From Cycas panzhihuaensis (Eukaryota > Cycadophyta), in NCBI GenBank assembly GCA_023213395.1, contig CM041465.1, positions 242,861,741-242,925,740 on the forward strand: a DNA stretch of 64,000 nt, given 5' to 3'. This document shows positions 48,409 through 60,454 of the stretch, piece after piece. The translations under genes were made by a program, and so were the position numbers. Below the pieces are notes generated by a model. That model made no database searches, was not told where the DNA came from, and saw only the letters and a list, made by a program, of their open reading frames with translations. Position 1 is the first letter of the stretch; every line of letters begins with the position of its first letter.

Positions 48409-49470
48409 ATGGTACAAACAAGGAAAGGATACAAAGATAAAGGTGAAGACTTTCTTGTGTTACAATCACCAAGAAGACAAAGAAAGAATCCAAGCACCAT
48501 GGCTGAAAAAGAAGATGGAGAAATTAGATTTGAAAAGCTTGAGAAAAGCGTAGAAGCCTTGATGCAAATGATGACCCACCTTCTACCTCTAGTCAAAGGA
48601 AAAGGTAAAGAGAAGGAATTTGAAGGAGGATCCACATATGACCACGACCATGAAGAGGAAGAGGAGGAGACCTTAAAGCACTCTTTTGAAGAAAGCAAGG
48701 GTACTTCATCTCATCAACCCTTCAAGGTGGAGGCAAAGTTGGATATTCCAACTTATGATGGAGAGGTAAATGCTGAAAAGTTGGACCATTGGTTGGATCA
48801 ACTTGAAACCTACTTCACAATCTATGCTTATAGTAATGCTCAAAAGCTTTCATTTGCTAGGCTCAAGATGTGTAAACATGCATTGACATGGTGGAATGCA
48901 TTTTGAAGACTCATGATGTATCTTCTTTTCATGGAGGGATTTTAAGAAAATAATAAAGAAGCAATTCTACCCCATAGGTCATGAGGAAGACCAATGGGTC
49001 ACTTGGCAATATTTACGCCAAGGGAGAGGTGTAAGTGTCCAAGACTATACTTCTTTATTTTTAGGCATGGCATGCTACTTGGTATTAATATGGATGAACA
49101 TATCACTCTTATGAAATTCATTGGAGGATTACATGAATACATAAGGAAGGAACTAAGGCTTTTAACGGTTAAATCCATTGGAGAAGCAAGTAGGATGGCT
49201 ATGGCAATAGAAAGTAAAAGTAAGAAATCTACATTCATGTATAAAGATTCTACTTTTACTTCTAATAAGTATGAAAAGAATCCTAAATTGCACTCATCTA
49301 AGGGCAAGAAGGAAAGAAGAAAAGAACTAATTTTGTTAAAAGTTCTAACTATTGTGAGCATTGTGATATTAGTGGTCATATTACAGCAAAGTGTTGGAAG
49401 TTACATCCAGAACTAAAGCCGAAGCATATCAAGGATATGGAATTAAGAAAGAAGGAAAAGGAAAGCACTA
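48409..49470 (+). pseudogene. gag: gag of element E
   Basis: The ATG at 48409 (MVQTRKGYKDKG) lies 44 bp after the LTR. A charged region with a Glu-rich run (48625-48670) is followed by the capsid core KLDHWLDQLETYF and ALTWWNAF. A TGA at about 48904 and frame changes follow; the core resumes at 48994-49300. A canonical C-X2-C-X4-H-X4-C zinc knuckle (CEHCDISGHITAKC) is intact at 49353-49394. Inactive as a single frame. Confidence 0.85.
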
Positions 49471-49915
49471 CTTTCCGAGGTGGAGATTCAAAGTGAAGGA
49501 GAAGAAGAGAAGGTCACTCTACTTACAAATTATGAAGATGATGCTACAAGGAGGAACTATTTCACTTGAAGCTTCAAGTGGGAAATAGTATGATTGGTGC
49601 CATTATAGGTCCAGCTAGCCAAAAGAATTTGATCTCAGAAAGTTTGGTAAAGAGCATTGGTTTGGTAACTACTCCTCACCCTCATCCATATCCTCTTGGT
49701 TGGATCCATAAAGATGTGGAAATGCAAATATCAAAGCAATGTACCCTTAAATTTTCCATCACTAATGATTTTGTTGATGAGGTAATATGTGATGTGGTGC
49801 CACCGGATGTATGCCATGTTGTGCTTGGAAGTCCCTACTTGTGGGATCGAGATGCACTCTTCTATCGAAGGAGAGAAAGTATCGATTGATGAAGGATAAC
49901 AAGGGCTTCATCATA
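49471..49915 (+). pseudogene. Aspartic protease of element E
   Basis: The best frame is 49566-49889: GAIIGPASQKNLIS, then LGLVTTPHPHPYPLGW-like and DVVPPDVCHVVLGSPYLWDRDALFYRR. The layout is that of gypsy chromoviral proteases, where the active site starts with Asp. Here that residue is Gly (about 49604), so the enzyme would be dead. Confidence 0.78.
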
Positions 49916-50081
49916 AAGGCCACAAAGAAGCACTTGGATAAGATAGCATTAATTTCAGCTACTCAAGCAAAAGGATGATCAATGCATGTGGTAAATTTGT
50001 CATCTTAATGGTAAGGAGAAAAGAAGAGCCAAGAGATGAAGAAGGTCCTTCTACTCACACTCGCTTATATCACCTAAACAA

Positions 50082-51406
50082 ATGCAACAAATTGAGGAGT
50101 TAAAGACAAGGTATGATATTCTATTTCAACATGTTGATGGGCTTCCACCAAAGAGAAAGATAAAGCATGAAATCACTCTTGTAGGAGATGCACCATTACC
50201 TAATGTTGCTTTGTATAGGCACTCCATTGTAGAAAATAATGAGATAAAGAGGCAAGTTGAGGAGTTGCTTAATCAAGGGGTCATAAGACCTTCATGTTCA
50301 CCTTGTGGGTCACCAATTGTCTTGGTGCCTAAGAAGGATGGAGGATGGAGAATGTGTATAGATTTTCGTGCTTTGAATAAAATTACAATTAAAAATCGCT
50401 ACCCTTTGCCTCGTATAGATGATTTGCTTGATCAAATTCAAGATGCTTGTTATTTCACTAAATTGGATTTAAAAAGTGGTTATCACCAAGTTAGGGTCAA
50501 GGAGGAGGACACATGGAAGACGACCTTCAAAACAAAGCAAGGACTCTTTGAATGGATGGTTATGCCTTTCGTTGTGTAATGCTCTGCAACATTCATGAGG
50601 CTAATGAATGAAATATTAAGGCCTTACTTGGATAATTTTGTTGTTGTCTATCTTGATGACATTTTGATTTTCAAAGAACACATGGGAGGAACATTTGCGA
50701 CATAGAAGAAGTTTTAAAGACTATGGCTAAGCATCATTTGAAGCTTAATGTGAAGAAGTGTGAATTTGGCAAGGAGAACTTGATCTTCTTAGGCTTTGTG
50801 GTTAGAGGAGGAAAGTTGAGCATTGATCCACTCAAGACTCAATCCATCCTCAAATGGCCTAGCCAACAAACATCACAGAGGCGAGAAGTTTTTAGGAGCT
50901 TGTCAATACTTGAGAAAGTTCATTCTTCATTTCTCACAGGTTGCAGCACCTCTACATGGATTGACAAAATCTAGTAGAAAGTTTACTTGGGGTTCTAAGG
51001 AGGAAGAAGCCTTTCTTCTTTTAAAGAAGAAAATTTGTGAAGCACCGGTTTTGGCAATGCCAAATTTGTAAAGGCCTTTTGAAGTCGGGCGATGCAGTGG
51101 AAATGCGATGGGAGCTGTCCTTATTCAAGATGGGAAGCCTATTGCGTACCATTCGGAAGTCTTCACCCTTCAAGTGAAGAACTACCCAACATATGATCGA
51201 GAAATGTTCGCACTTCATCAAGCATGCAAGCATTGGAGGTCATACTTGCTCGGAAAAGAGGTTGTAGTTCATACCGATCATAAGCCTCTTCAATTTTTAC
51301 AAACTCAAAGTAAATTATAAAGCAAGACACATGAAGTGGATGAGTTATTTACAACAATTCAATATTGTAATTAAGTATAAAAGGGATCTAATAACAAAAT
51401 TGCGAT
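50082..51406 (+). pseudogene. RT and RNase H of element E
   Basis: 50082-50579 holds the RT fingers and palm (HEITLVGDAPLPN, VPKKDGGWRMCIDFRALN, YPLPRIDDLLDQ, LDLKSGYHQVRV). A frameshift near 50573 moves the reading to another frame, where VYLDDILIF with catalytic YLDD lies at 50649-50660. RNase H (50823-51320) has GAVLIQDGKPIAYHSEVF, NYPTYDREMFALHQA and HTDHKPLQFLQ. Further frame changes occur near 50880 and 51310. Confidence 0.88.
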
Positions 51407-52931
51407 ATGTTATCTAGACCACCTTGTTCCACTTCTTCTTCTACTTTTGTTTGTAGTTCTCTTATGAGTTTGCAAGTGGAACCAATGCATCATGAAGAGT
51501 ACAAAGACTTGTACCATGAAGATGAAGATTTGAAGGAAGAATTAGAGAACCTAGCGAAAGGAAGACCTTCCCAGCTTTCTTGGAAGGATGGTCTACTTTT
51601 CAAAGGGAAGCAGCTCTATGTTCCATCAAAAGGAGACAAGATCAAGTGGCTTAGAGAAGCCCATACTTCTAAAGTAGCTGGTCACTTTGGTATAGAGAAG
51701 ACTTTAGCAAACTTGAGAAGATATGTTGTATGGCCAAAAATGCAAAATGATGTAAAAATATGTAAAAGGATGTGTAATGTGTAATACTTCTAAGCCTTCT
51801 TCTAGAAAATTAGGATTGTATACACCACTACCTATTCCCACTAGGCCTTGGGAAAGTATCTCCATTGATTTTTAGGGGACTTCCCATGACTAGGAAGGAC
51901 ATGATTATCTTTTGTTGTTGTAGATAGGTTTAGTAAAATGATATGTCTAATACCTTGTAAGAAGACAATCACAGTGCAGGAGCAATCGAGTTATTCTTGA
52001 GCATGTATGGAAGAATTTTGGCTTGCCTTCTTCCATCATTTCGGATCGGGACACTCGATTCCTTTCATCATTTTGGAAGTCACTATGGGAGATGATGGAT
52101 ACCAAATTGAAGAGGAGTACAAGTTTCCATCCTCAAACAGATGGACAAACCAAAGTAGTGAACAGAACTTTGGTACATCTATTGAGGGGATACAATTCCA
52201 AGCATCCAAAGACTTGGGATGAATCATTGGCTTTTCTACAATTTGCTTTTAATAGAGCAATGCATGCATCACACTCTAAAGCACCTTTTGAAGTTTGTTT
52301 GGGATACTTACCTCAAAGTCCATTTGACTTGGAGTTTTCCATGCAAGCTAAGGAAGGATCCGTCAAAGAGGAGGAGGAGCATGACAAGGCTTTAAGATAC
52401 TTGGAGAAGATCCAGAGAGTCCACAAAGAAGTACATGATCAACTTCTAAGGACTCAAAAAAAGTACAAGGAAAGATATGACAAGCATAGGCAAGAGTGTA
52501 CTTTCCAAGAAGGAGATTTAGTATGGTTATACTTGAGCAAGGAGAGGTTAAAAGGAGAAGGTAAGAAACTCAAACCTATAAGGTATGGACCATTCAAGAT
52601 TTTGAGAAAAGTAGGTGGCAATGCTTTCCAACTTGATCTTCCACCTTATATACAAATATATTCAGTAGTAAATGCTAAATACTTAAAACTCTTTGAGCCC
52701 TCCATGCTAGATGAGGAACAGGACCAGTTCACTTTACCTTCAGTTGATGATTTATATTTGGAAAGTGAGGAGCCTCTCAAGGAAGATTGTATCTTGGAGA
52801 GAAAATCTACCAAAACAAGACATAAGACACATGAATATTTCAGGATTGGAGTAGCAGGGCAATTGCCTAGTAAGGCCAAGTGGTTTAGTAGGCAACAAGG
52901 AGAACAACACTTCCCCCATCTCCAATTCTAA
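51407..52931 (+). pseudogene. Integrase of element E with C-terminal chromodomain-like tail
   Basis: Zinc-binding region at 51600-51800 (HTSKVAGHFGIEKTL, then C--C after a frame change at 51780). The core is broken by several stops at 51870-52000. An intact 302-codon frame, 52023-52931, starts with SIISDRDTRF and has SFHPQTDGQT, AFNRAMHAS and YGPFKILRKVGGNAFQLDLP. The tail (about 52770-52920) has LKEDCILERKSTKTR and KAKWFSR in the place where chromoviruses carry a chromodomain or CR motif. The sub-clade cannot be fixed by eye. Confidence 0.85.
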
Positions 52932-52957
52932 GCCAAACAGGAGTTGGCTATTTTCCA

Positions 52958-52972
52958 AGGAAGGGGGAGCCA
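52958..52972 (+). other. Polypurine tract of element E
   Basis: AAGGAAGGGGGAGCCA-type tract directly before TGATCC at 52973. Confidence 0.75.
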
Positions 52973-54027
52973 TGATCCAGGAGGATCTACCATATGTTTA
53001 CAGGATGTGAAAAATGCTAGGCATTGGCATAACTAAAAGAGATATGAACAAATGGTATCAAAATTCTATGAAATTTTGCTTAAAGGGATAAGACACATCT
53101 CAATAGATGTGTACAAAAGGTGGGGTTCAGAAAATATCATTTGATTAGAGTTCAAGCCTTGTCTTTGCATAAAAATTAATCCCACAGTTAGCAGAAAAAA
53201 AATAGAAAATATATATTTTTATTATATAAATAGAAACATAGCCAAATGACATCCAAATGAGCTAAAATTTTGATTAAGTGGAGAAGACATATGTTCCTAT
53301 AAGTGTACAAAATTTGAGCTAAATTGGAGTCCGTTAAGGTTAGTTACAAGCTACAACTTTTAAGAATTGTATGAAGGCCACTTGGACAGCAGAAAAATAG
53401 CAAATACATATTATTATTAAATGAATAAAAATGTAGTCAAATGACATCCAAATGAGCTGAAAATTTGAGGAAACTGAGGGGACATACGTTGCTATACATG
53501 TACCAAATTTGAGCCAAATTTGAGTACATTAAGATTTGTTACAAACTGTAACTTTTTAAGAATTGTATGAAGGCCACTTGGACAACATGCATTCTGGTGG
53601 TTAGTGGTTATACTTGCATGATTGCCACTTGTTAAACATGCAATTCAGGTTTCTTTCTATAAATTGAGCCATTCTACAGGTTGGAGAGGTGGTTCTTGGA
53701 GACTTGACTTGGGAAGCATCCTTGGAGAAGCATTTGGAGGGTTGGAATCCCCCTTATGGTATAATTGTAACATTTACTCCTTGTAATTTTACCATTCTTT
53801 TGCTAGTTGATTTCTCCACCATTAAATGGAGATTTTCATGGTTTAATAAAAGTATTATTCCTCATACTTTTGGATCAATTCCAAGAATAAATTATTTGGT
53901 GTAGAATTTTCCTTTCATAGGATCATTGTTGTTTTGATGTTATTGAGATTTCTACACTAACTCCCAGGATCTCAAGGAGAAAAGGTTGATAATTGACTTC
54001 TTCACCAACTAAGCTCTTTTGGGATCA
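52973..54027 (+). repeat. 3' LTR of element E
   Basis: 1055 bp, same ends as the 5' LTR. It contains the same 195-bp tandem module (53243-53437 and 53438 onward). It ends GGGATCA at 54027, followed by the duplicated GATGG and then D gag. Confidence 0.92.
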
Positions 54028-55285
54028 GATGGGTTTACCACCCCCATCTGTTCCTTGCCCATTATGTCCTACTTCATTTATCGATCCTACGGTCTATGCA
54101 AGGGTACGCCCCTTCATGGATTATCGATCAACACCACTATCTATTGAGGCATTAAGAATCAATTTACTGCCTCATCCTCCTAAAGTTCCTAAGTTCAATG
54201 GAACTTCATCGCAAGACCCAGCAGAGCATGTTTGTAGTTTCTCTATGGTGTGTATTGATTACTGGGCCTATGACCACATCTTAATGAAGCTATTCCCATG
54301 ATCCTTATAAGGTGATGCCCTTAAATAGTTATATCACCTTCTAGCTCATTCCATTTTCTTGTTCTAGTAACTCATAGATGAGTTCATCAATTATTTTGAT
54401 GTTGCTCATCCATTTGAAAGTGGAATGAAATCTCTTCTATCGCTCAAACAAGGTCATGATGAGATGAATCGTGACTTTGTGCAGCGATTCCATGACCTTC
54501 TTCATTTCACCAAGGCTACTTTGCCTAAGGAATTAAAGAGGGACCTCTTTGTTAATGCACTTCACTTTGAAGTCCATGTAGAAGTCCTTAAGATGGGGGC
54601 GACTACATGCGACTCCACTATCGCGAAGTGCTTAGCACTTGAGGCTATTGAGATCTAAGCTAGACTCAAGAATCCTCTCAAGCCTTCATAATGATGTGAG
54701 GTACCACCTCCAACTAAAGAGACTAAATCCCAACAATCTTCTAAGTCTTCTTCTCATTCAACTTAGAAGACCCTAGATCTGCTTACATCCACACTATGTT
54801 CATTTGAACATATGATGAAGGAACTTAAACTACAAGCTCCTTCATCACCAACTTCTAACAAATAAATTCAATAAGCTACCCAAGCTTCCCTCCTTAGGAA
54901 TGGTAACACCCAGTCCTCTCAAGCGAGGAAACATGATTCTTCACTTGAGAAGAAGTGGTATTCTATTCATGGAGAGTGTTTCCATGACGACTCATGTTGT
55001 AGGGCCCAGCATCCTAGGGATGCCCCTCAATGTGATTCATCCCCTAAATGGGCCTCAAAGCCTAACCTAGACCAACCGGTCCATAAGGATCCGTTCCCCA
55101 AACATGGGGAATGTGATCATAATACTCAGCCCAAAAACAACCAGAACCGAGGAAGATCCCCGAATTCCCATCCTTCCCATGATAAAGGGAAGGGCACCCA
55201 GGATTCGTCCTCTTCCTCTCGTTCCCATCATCGATGTACTCCATCACCTTCGTGGTCCCAGAATAAGGGAAAGAAGGTAATCGAA

Positions 55286-57183
55286 ATGCTTGAGGCTACT
55301 CCTTTACATGCCCTTACTCAGTCTCAAGCTGCTAAAGAGGTAGATGGTACCTCTTCTTCTGCCTCACACTTCAATCTTCTTCCAGAAAACTCCCCTCTGG
55401 AAGTGCCACTCTTTCCTAAGGCCATTCCCGTACATCCTCATTGTTATGATTTTCGAAAGGAACTTACCCAACCTACTGTGAAGGGTAAGCTCTTCTTTAT
55501 CATTGACGAACTCTATACTGTCATTACGGGAATATCCTTGATGGATGTTTTGAGGAGTTGTCCCGAACAACAGACTCTCCTTTTGGAAGCTTTAGGATCA
55601 AATGACGCGCCCATCTATGCTTTAGGTGTTACCCAAAGTTATGAGCCTATCATTTCTTTTGACCCTAAAGACCTTCCCCATGTGTATGAAAGGAAATGCT
55701 AATGGAACTTCCCATTCACTATCACCATTGATACACCTGACTATACCCTGTGAAGGATTGTTGTCGACAATGGTTCTTCTGTAAATGCCATGCCCTTACG
55801 TGTTATGCAAGAGATGGTATTTCCACCTTAGAACCTATTCCATGGTAATTCCAAGGCTACGATGGTAGAGAAAAGACCCCATTGGGATCTGTTTCAATCC
55901 TGCTCACTCTCAAGGGAAAGACTATCCTCACTGACATTGTAGTCCTTAACATTGATGTCGACTACAATCTTCTCTTGGGTCGACCATGGCTTGACCAGAT
56001 GGGAGCCGTGTGTTCGACCCACTGGGGGCAACTCAAGTTCGTCTATGATGGGAAAATGAGGGTTGTTTCCCATGAGTGTCAACCTATTAAACAAACTTGC
56101 CCTATCAAGCAAGTGAGCCAAGGCCCTTCTACTCATACCTCAGCTTGCTCCATCAGCATACCTGATCCATCTCACATTGAAGAAGATCCTGTATCTTCTT
56201 CCCCTAGTCTTACGTATTTTGCCCCTATTGGTGTTGGGAGCTATGGGTACCTTACCTCATTTAGTAATGATGAGTCCCATGATGAGGATGAGGACTTTCC
56301 TCACCCCGTTTCTTTCCTCTGTACTAGTAGGATGCATCCTTCTTGTTCTAGGTCTCGACCTAGAACCCCTTCTATTGGTGAGACTAGTCACTTCTTGGTG
56401 TCTCATGTCATTGCATGCATTAACCCATAGGTCATTGGTTCTTCTTCTTCATCACCCCCTGCAGGTGATGGTTTTAAAGAACTACCTTTTGCCCCTTCCT
56501 AGGAGCCCCTTCTTGACTCTCCCTTAAAGACTATTGGGGACATTGGACAACCTGATGACCATCACGGTCTCGTCACTCCCACTTCCGCCAGCACTTCATC
56601 TACTCAGAGTAAGGCCATCCATGGGGTGGATTACTTTAAGGATGATGAAGCTTTGCTCGAGCACTTAGTGGGCTTCATGCCCAACTTTCCTTTTAGTCAC
56701 CATAGGCTTGGCCACCAGAAGATTCTAGCGATTAGGTCCACACTCACTGACCCAATTCTATCCCCTATTCCATCTCTTCCTGTTGACCTTTCCCCTCTTT
56801 ATTTCGAGGAGGGGAATGCCATGTGCATGGGGGCAACCCAAGACATAGTCCTTGCCCCTAGCAAGGTCATTAAGGTGGGGGCAGAATGCTCTCCTGATGA
56901 GGTAAGGGAATATTCCCTTTTGTTCTAGGAGTTTTGGAATGTCTTTGCGTAGGATTATTCTAACATGAAGGGAATTGACCCCTCCATTGTCACCCATAAT
57001 CTCACTACCATTCCTAGTGCCTGTCCCATATGCCAGAAGCAGTGTTCTCTCCACCCTAAACTCTCAGCCATCATCAAGATGGAGGTTGAGAAGCTTTTGG
57101 ACACTGGACTTATCACTTCTATCTATTACCCTAAATGGGTATCCAACATTATTCCTGTTGCTAAAAGGAATGGGTTTATCTAG
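55286..57183 (+). pseudogene. Protease region and RT start of element D; rest of pol deleted
   Basis: 55286-55702 is the gag-protease linker (YDFRKELTQ, IIDELYT, LLLEALG). The protease has VVDNGSSVNAM (about 55757-55790), then one frame change, then DYNLLLGRPWLDQMGAV (55960-56010). The acidic linker (GVGSYGYL, DEDEDFPHP; VDYFKDDEALLEHLVG) is largely open to 56928. The start of RT follows (FEEGNAMCMGATQD; KWVSNIIPVAKRNGFI to 57180). Immediately after that the sequence aligns with the region beyond the integrase stop in B (about 14200). About 2.45 kb with RT catalytic core, RNase H and integrase is absent. Confidence 0.8.
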
Positions 57184-57199
57184 ATATGTGTTGATGTCG

Positions 57200-57923
57200 T
57201 CACCTTATTCATGCTCCGAAATGAGCTTAAACTACCATCTTAAGTTCATTTCTATTCCTCCCAGCCACGGGTGGAATGACATCTTAGGATGTCCTCTTTC
57301 GTTTCCTTCTGGTTTCTCCCACAGAACCCTTATTCCCATTTTCCTTGGGACCTTGTCCTCCTATTTGGGCATCCCCCAATTAGGGCGATGCTCTAGAGTA
57401 TTGTCACTCTCCTCTTGCTTGGTATTTCCTTTGCATATTCTACTATGCTTCTAGGTGGACATGTGTGTCACCTTATTTCCTAACCCCACATATGTCTATC
57501 ACCTCTACTCATGGTGGTTGTGTGTGCTCCTGTTAGGTATATGGCCCCGCATGAAAGGAAATATGTGCAACCTAAACAAAAATCATAACACAAAGCTCAT
57601 ACAATAATTAGCTCAAAATATAACTATACATATCCTCATGCATCCGTGCACCCACACATACATATAAACAAGTAAGCGAATATACATATCATCCATCATG
57701 CATTATGATACACATCATCACATATCAAAATGGGGATCAATCACCCCATATATATATATACATGAAAAATCATGTGTCATATCATACATACGGTATGGCA
57801 CATCATCTGTGGGAAGCTGGTGTCCTTAAAGGGGGGTATAATCATATGGCTATATATATGGTGACCCTATGGAGGCCCGTTCTTTCCCCTATCAAAGCAA
57901 AATATATATGTACTACTCTACTG
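57200..57923. other. Spacer after the pol deletion in element D
   Basis: Aligns with 14200-15034 of B: CCGAAATGAGCTTAAACTACC, CATCATGCATTATG, ATATATATATACATG. No gene seen. It separates the sense gag-pol remnant from the converging antisense gene. Confidence 0.5.
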
Positions 57924-58521
57924 CTACCCTGCTCTTGGGGCATCATCTCTTGGTTGATGTGATCCCTCTCCTAGGGACCACATCCCTCTGAGACTCCTCC
58001 TGAGTCTCCGCGAGCTCCCTGCCTTGCTTCCCTTGTCCCATGGCCTCCTTGGGGTCGTCACTACTGTGTGAGTCTGTATCCTGCTCCATGACGACCTCGA
58101 TGCAATGTCCTCCACTAGTCGATCGTATTGCACTTGGATATGATCCCGCTCTATCTCTATGAGGCAGAGCCTTTCCTCCATCCCTTGAAGTCTCTCCTCT
58201 AGTACTATCACTCGGATATGGCTCCCCATATCCCCTCCAGCTCCTCCCTGAGCCTTCTGTGCCTACACTCATACCTGTAGGGTGTCCCTCTCAGCTTGGA
58301 TGGCATCCATCTCAACCTACTACCATCCCACATATGCGTGTGCTCCTGAGACTCTGCCACCCATATGTCTCTCACCCGTATTAATGGGGTGAATGCTACC
58401 ATATGACCACCTGCCACTCTCGGCTCATCCCCTGCCTGGATGGGAAGCTGTCCCTCTATGTAGGCCTGAGGGAATATCTCTCAGACTATTGCCTCTACTA
58501 ACCTCTGCATATCTACTATAC

Positions 58522-58632
58522 CTACAATCCAACATGCCACGTATCAGTCTATGTATATATGGATATCAAACCAAAGTCACACTATATGTGTATTGGGCAA
58601 TCAAATGATGAAAGGAAATGGTTATGTCTCAC
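58522..58632 (-). other. Intron 2 of the antisense gene, copy D
   Basis: CCAG/GTGAGACATAACC ... GGATTGTAG/GTATAG, 111 bp, phase 1. Copy A has the equivalent at 1889-2009 (121 bp, GTGATA ... TGGTAG) and B at about 20624-20746. Across these intervals the three copies differ in sequence more than the flanking exons, as expected for an intron. Confidence 0.5.
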
Positions 58633-59788
58633 CTGGTGTGGCTGTCGGCTCCTCGACTCGGGTGACTGCCTCTCCCTCTGGCACTCCGCCAGCTACCGGT
58701 ACCTCCTCCACTATGGCCTCAGCTCCTGGAGCATCCCTCCTCTCTAGGGTTGGTGTTGCCATGACCTCTCCAGATCTCCTGACGATTCATAGCCTCTGAG
58801 CCCAGGTCAGTGGGCCTCTCGCCTCTCTAGCTCTTGATGGGCCTGCCTCTCTGCCGATAGTCCCAGATAGCCCTGCTCCTCCACCTGCTGTCCCTGATGG
58901 ACCTGCCTCTCCTATAGGTCATGATGGGCCGACCCCATCACCTCCATCTCTGCCCCCATCGTCTCTTAGGGGTACTCCTACTCCTCTTGCCACATCATCA
59001 CTATCCCACCTCACTGCCCTGTACAGATCTGATATATAGTCTATCATGGTGAGGGGGTCTAGTGATGTGGCCTCCACCGAGCATCAGACATGAGCCTGGT
59101 CCTCTGTCCCTCTCAGCCTAGTCTTCCATCTGTGAACCATCGGGGCCCACTCTGTAATAGGGTGTGGTCTTCCTACTAGCACCATTGATCCAAAGTGGTC
59201 AAAAAACCAACACTATAATAGTGTGATATATGAAGATCCTCACCTGCCTGCTACCCTAATAGAATTTAACTGTGCGATGAGGTTTGCCACTATCAAAGTG
59301 GCCCAGTCCATCCTCTCGCATTCCTGGCACCGACGTATGGCATCCATCCAAAACAGAATGCATAGTGTGATCAATTTCCTCACTTGAGGAATCCCTGACA
59401 TGACCATAGTCTGGAGAGGAACCCCTCACCTCTCCTACCTATTGGAACCTGTAAATAATATTGCTACCTCTCTGTGTACTGCCTCATTACTAGGCAACAC
59501 TCTTAGTGCCACCAGCCTCCTAGTCGTCAGTACCCGTAGTATCCTCCAGATGTCTCCGAGTGTCACTATTATGTCTCCCACCTGGGGTAGGTGGAAAACG
59601 TGCCTCCTCTAGTCCCAATGCGACATAATGTCTATCAATAGCCTCTGGTCTGACATATATTGAGGCATCCTCATGACCTTCAGTAGGCCACATCTCTAAA
59701 GGACTCCCTTGTCCTCCCTGGTCATCATCTCTATAAAACTCAACATAGCCATCCCTATGTTTTTACAGTTCTCCATCGTGATCATAGC

Positions 59789-60270
59789 CTGCAAATGCCA
59801 TAAAACCAATTAGGACTTAGCCTATACTGGCTCTCTACCTCTCAGACCATCCATCAGCTCCACTGATCGAGATTTGGGGCCTTGTGAGGCCCCGATCTTC
59901 TTTTTTTGTAGTTCTACCTTCGTACCGCGCCAAACTTTATGGTACCGCAGAGTTTGGCCTGGGTCTTATGGTGATTGGGGCCCCACGGTAAAGATTGTAG
60001 CACCGTGATCTTTGCTGCAGTGTGAATGGCACCCCCCCAAAAGGAGGGGTTTTCCCACTAAAAAATAAAAAAAATTTCTTCTTGGGTGGGCCTAACGAGG
60101 CCCACTAGGACTAGGGCTACCTAATACCCTGGTCCCGCCTCTTTCTAGGTCCAATTTAGACCTCGGGAGGCCATTTTTCACCCTTACAGGGCCTAAAACT
60201 CATATAAAAATTAATAAAAAGTATTAAATTAAAATCATGAGATGGGGTGGATTTTCCTAGATCCACTCAC
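59789..60270 (-). other. Intron 1 of the antisense gene, copy D
   Basis: 482 bp from GTGAGT to TTTGCAG; the B counterpart is 488 bp (22025-22512). It contains the 24-nt near-palindrome at 59932-59955 and a second related CCACGGTAAAGATTGTAGCACCGTG stretch (about 59982-60008). No open frame spans it. Confidence 0.55.
59932..59955. promoter_or_regulatory. 24-nt near-palindrome inside antisense intron 1
   Basis: AAACTTTATGGT / ACCGCAGAGTTT with a GGTACC centre, the same motif as in the LTRs at 4582, 39272, 43832 and 62355. The shared presence suggests the LTR and the antisense gene respond to the same DNA-binding factor (inference). Confidence 0.4.
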
Positions 60271-60454
60271 CAGATCTAGCCTCGCACTCATCATCTTGCC
60301 CTCATGATCCCGATGACTATCCTCTCGCTCTGATCCAACAGTCTGATCTCCCTATGTGTGCCTCTGAAGTCAGGTAGCGCTCTCCTGTGTAGGGAAATGG
60401 CTCTGGATTCTCTCGTGAGCTCATGAAAATGAATCCATTTTCAGTTAAATTTCC

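Larger units (their letters stand above)
47312..54027 (+). mobile_element. Ty3/gypsy chromovirus-like retrotransposon E, complete in layout
   Basis: LTRs of 1054 and 1055 bp (47312-48365, 52973-54027), with TGATCC...GGATCA ends. PBS is at 48371, PPT at about 52958-52972. Flanking GATGG (47307-47311 and 54028-54032) is a perfect 5-bp target duplication. Domain order is gag, protease, RT, RNase H, integrase, so it is gypsy-type. It interrupts the gag of element D. Confidence 0.93.
46323..55285 (+). pseudogene. gag: gag of element D, split by element E
   Basis: First part 46323-47311, second part 54033-55285; between them lies element E with a 5-bp duplication. The first part has an acidic region (46500-46638) and a Pro/Ser/Gly-rich open stretch (46681-47172). 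The second starts at the same codon context, with the capsid core at 54100-54658 (KFNGTSSQDP, HILMKLFP, EMNRDFVQRFHDLLHF, LPKELKRDLFVNAL). The knuckle near 54955-54995 reads YSIHGECFHDDSC with the first Cys changed to Tyr. Two adjacent stops at 54367-54372 coincide with those in B (8884-8889). Confidence 0.78.
57924..60294 (-). pseudogene. Antisense accessory gene of element D, three-exon model
   Basis: Minus strand: ATG at 60294; exon 1 60294-60271; donor GTGAGT (60270-60265); intron of 482 bp; acceptor TTTGCAG at 59790-59789; exon 2 59788-58633; donor GTGAGA; intron of 111 bp; acceptor TTGTAG at 58523-58522; exon 3 58521 to about 57924. Spliced start: MMSARLDL joined to AMITMENC, in frame with NIGMAML. 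The PMD-like core HVFHLPQVGD-IVTLGDIW is at about 59555-59625. A Gly/Ala/Pro-rich linker follows, then a coiled coil (LEERLQGMEERLCLIE) in exon 3, after frame changes. About ten stops, mostly TAG/TGA, show decay. A TATATAA lies 160 nt upstream of the ATG. Function unknown. Confidence 0.6.

Noticed and set aside
57924-58272. Two overlapping Arg-rich minus-strand frames as separate genes
   Set aside because: They are alternative frames over the decayed coiled-coil exon of the antisense gene; frameshifts in D split what is one frame in A.
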